Shown here: in pieces, positions 63,501-64,000 of the stretch
Layout: each line of letters starts with the position of its first letter
How positions within the stretch are numbered: position 1 is the first letter of the stretch
Assembly: GCA_963678585.2 (NCBI GenBank)
Contig: CAXXGA010000002.1
Coordinates: forward strand, 930,001-994,000
Length of the DNA stretch: 64,000 bases
Reading direction: 5' to 3'
Source of the DNA: Breoghania sp963678585
GTDB lineage: Bacteria; Pseudomonadota; Alphaproteobacteria; Rhizobiales; Stappiaceae
The notes under the pieces: model-generated
What the model was told of the DNA's origin: nothing
Seen by the model: the letters and a program-made list of their open reading frames with translations, nothing else
The model's database searches: none
Program-made: the position numbers and the translations under genes

Positions 63501-64000
63501 TCCAGATGTGGGCGAGCTTCGAGGCATCCGTGAAGCGCGGCGCGGCGGCGGGGCGTCTGGCGGGCACGATTACCTCCAAGCAGGAACGCAAGACGCGCAC
63601 CGGCAACCGGATGGGAATCGTCCGGGTATCCGATCCCACCGGCCAGTACGAGGCGGTTCTCTTTTCCGAAGGGCTCGCCCAGTTCCGCGATCTTCTGGAG
63701 GTCGGGCGCTCGGTAGTGCTGATCGTGGCGGCGGAACTGAAGGAGGAAGGCGTCGGCGTGCGTATCCAGTCGGTGGAGCCGCTGGAGGTCGTCGCCAACC
63801 GAATCCACAAGAGCCTGAAGATCTTCCTGCGCGACGGTACGCCGGTTGCCAGCCTGAAGCGGCACCTGTCGCTCCGCGGCGACAGCGACATCTCCGTCGT
63901 ATGCCTTCTGGAGGACGGTGCGCGCGAGGTGGAAGTTCAGCTTCCCGGACGCTATCAGGTGTCCCCGCAGGTAGCCAGCGCGCTCAAAGCGATCAAAGGT
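60590..64000 (+). CDS. dnaE: DNA polymerase III alpha subunit (3' end outside window)
   Basis: Main replicative polymerase; 1137 codons are present and the frame is open to the window edge. The PHP domain starts at FVHLRVHSAFSLLEGALPI. The palm has PGRGSGAGSLVAWSL and the catalytic aspartates in MPDFDIDFCQDRREEVI, followed by the fingers (HASTHAAGVVIGDRPL, FDFLGLKTLTVLQTA), the HhH region, and the OB-fold start (RLAGTITSKQERKTRTG). This is the housekeeping DnaE1 type, not the error-prone DnaE2 (no imuA/imuB nearby). GGAGAAGG precedes ATG 60590. It lies 374 bp after the SOS micropeptide gene. Confidence 0.96.
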   Translation, partial: MADVGFVHLRVHSAFSLLEGALPIAKLIKLAQGDAQPALAITDTGNLFGALEFSEKASGSGIQPIIGCQLAVDWGDDAAHRRPGDAYPEIVLLSCDDEGFAHLVELVSHSFIDTETGVRPHVPASLLASHAGGLIALTGGVEGPVGRAILAGQEEVATSRLLRMKEMFGDRLYMELQRHGTTEERQCEGIFVDLAYKHEVPLVATNEPFFPTADDYEAHDALICIAEGRVVIEDDRRHLSPEHYFKSRQEMIDLFSDLPEATENTVEIARRCHVKVPKRPPLLPRFAGADADPEEAEKAEAEELARQAREGLEHRLEAHGLAPGTERKDYDERLDFELNIITNMKFPGYFLIVADFIKWAKAQGIPVGPGRGSGAGSLVAWSLTITDLDPIRFNLLFERFLNPERVSMPDFDIDFCQDRREEVIRYVQQKYGRGQVAQIITFGTLQARVVLRDVGRVLQMPYGQVDRLCKLVPQNPANPVTLKQAIEEEPRLKQAAEEEAIVDKLLTMGQKLEGLYRHASTHAAGVVIGDRPLEQLVPLYRDPRSDMPVTQFNMKWVEKTGLIKFDFLGLKTLTVLQTAVDLVARRGIKVDLSTIPLEDPPTYKLLTGGETVGVFQLESAGMRRAIAGMRPDRFEDIIALVALYRPGPMDNIPTYNRRKHGEEEPDFMHPKLEPILKETHGIIIYQEQVMQLAQILAGYSLGDADLLRRAMGKKIAAEMEIQRSRFVDGAKAHGVDAGQAKTIFDLVAKFANYGFNKSHAAAYALVAYQTAWMKANHPVEFLAALMTLDMGNTDKLSDFRREAQRMGINVVPPDINRSCAYFDVQDGEIIYSLAAIKGVGGHVVEHIEEVRKDGPFRDIGDFARRISPKQMNKRTLESLIAAGSFDRMEKDRARLVAGIDRIMGEAQRSEENATLGQGDIFGMGEPEQLRLAAVEPWMPEERLAREHAAVGFYLSAHPLDEYRGVLDRMRVQMWASFEASVKRGAAAGRLAGTITSKQERKTRTGNRMGIVRVSDPTGQYEAVLFSEGLAQFRDLLEVGRSVVLIVAAELKEEGVGVRIQSVEPLEVVANRIHKSLKIFLRDGTPVASLKRHLSLRGDSDISVVCLLEDGAREVEVQLPGRYQVSPQVASALKAIKG

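Noticed and set aside
1..64000. CRISPR arrays, insertion sequences or prophage genes
   Set aside because: I saw no regularly spaced repeats, transposase motifs or phage structural genes; the only large repeat is the chemoreceptor duplication.

Overview
The window is GC-rich chromosomal DNA from an alphaproteobacterium, most likely of the Hyphomicrobiales (Rhizobiales). The evidence is the gene run nuoA-N / birA / rnj / mce / DUF1467 / proS / lolC-lolD / dnaE, a lysine/alanine-rich C-terminal extension on NuoE, a short (441-residue) ProRS, one Lol permease gene instead of two, and a LexA box of the alphaproteobacterial direct-repeat type (GAAC-N7-GAAC). A complete TMAO/DMSO respiratory locus fits a marine or facultatively anaerobic life; the exact genus cannot be read from the sequence. 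I found no insertion sequence, prophage or CRISPR array.

Layout. (1) 1-6.4 kb: polyamine-type ABC transporter genes (ATPase, cut by the window edge, and a Tat-exported binding protein), a divergent MocR-type regulator, an omega-amino acid:pyruvate aminotransferase and a YdfG-like SDR. Together they look like an amine/beta-alanine module. (2) 6.4-19.5 kb: S-/N-oxide respiration. Genes torC-torD-torA plus a second torA paralogue run on the minus strand, torR is divergent from torC, and torS is last in an apparent operon with a DUF2478 gene, moaA and mogA. Cofactor synthesis (MoaA, MogA), chaperone (TorD), electron supply (pentahaem TorC), two Tat-exported molybdoenzymes and their phosphorelay (TorS-TorR) are therefore side by side. 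(3) 19.9-29.1 kb: housekeeping genes: gamma-carbonic anhydrase, an arginine-rich OmpA-family protein, mercaptopyruvate sulfurtransferase, AlaX, cardiolipin synthase, a cysteine synthase, photolyase and an unknown secreted protein. (4) 29.1-34.1 kb: two tandemly duplicated Cache-domain chemoreceptors, each with the same terminator and promoter-like block, then tRNA-Asp. (5) 34.1-35.1 kb: about 1 kb without a gene. (6) 35.1-50.4 kb: the 14 Complex I genes nuoA-N, with an additional 80-residue membrane protein between nuoH and nuoI. (7) 50.4-64 kb: birA, RNase J, methylmalonyl-CoA epimerase, DUF1467, a YdjM-like membrane protein, a probable small RNA, proS, lolC, lolD, a patatin phospholipase, a 32-residue membrane micropeptide behind a LexA box, and the 5' part of dnaE.

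The strongest candidates for new biology are the LexA-boxed micropeptide at 60117-60215 (SidA-like in size, topology and control), the membrane protein embedded in the nuo operon at 43537-43779, the intergenic RNA candidate at about 54471-54673, and the paired, divergent torA paralogues.
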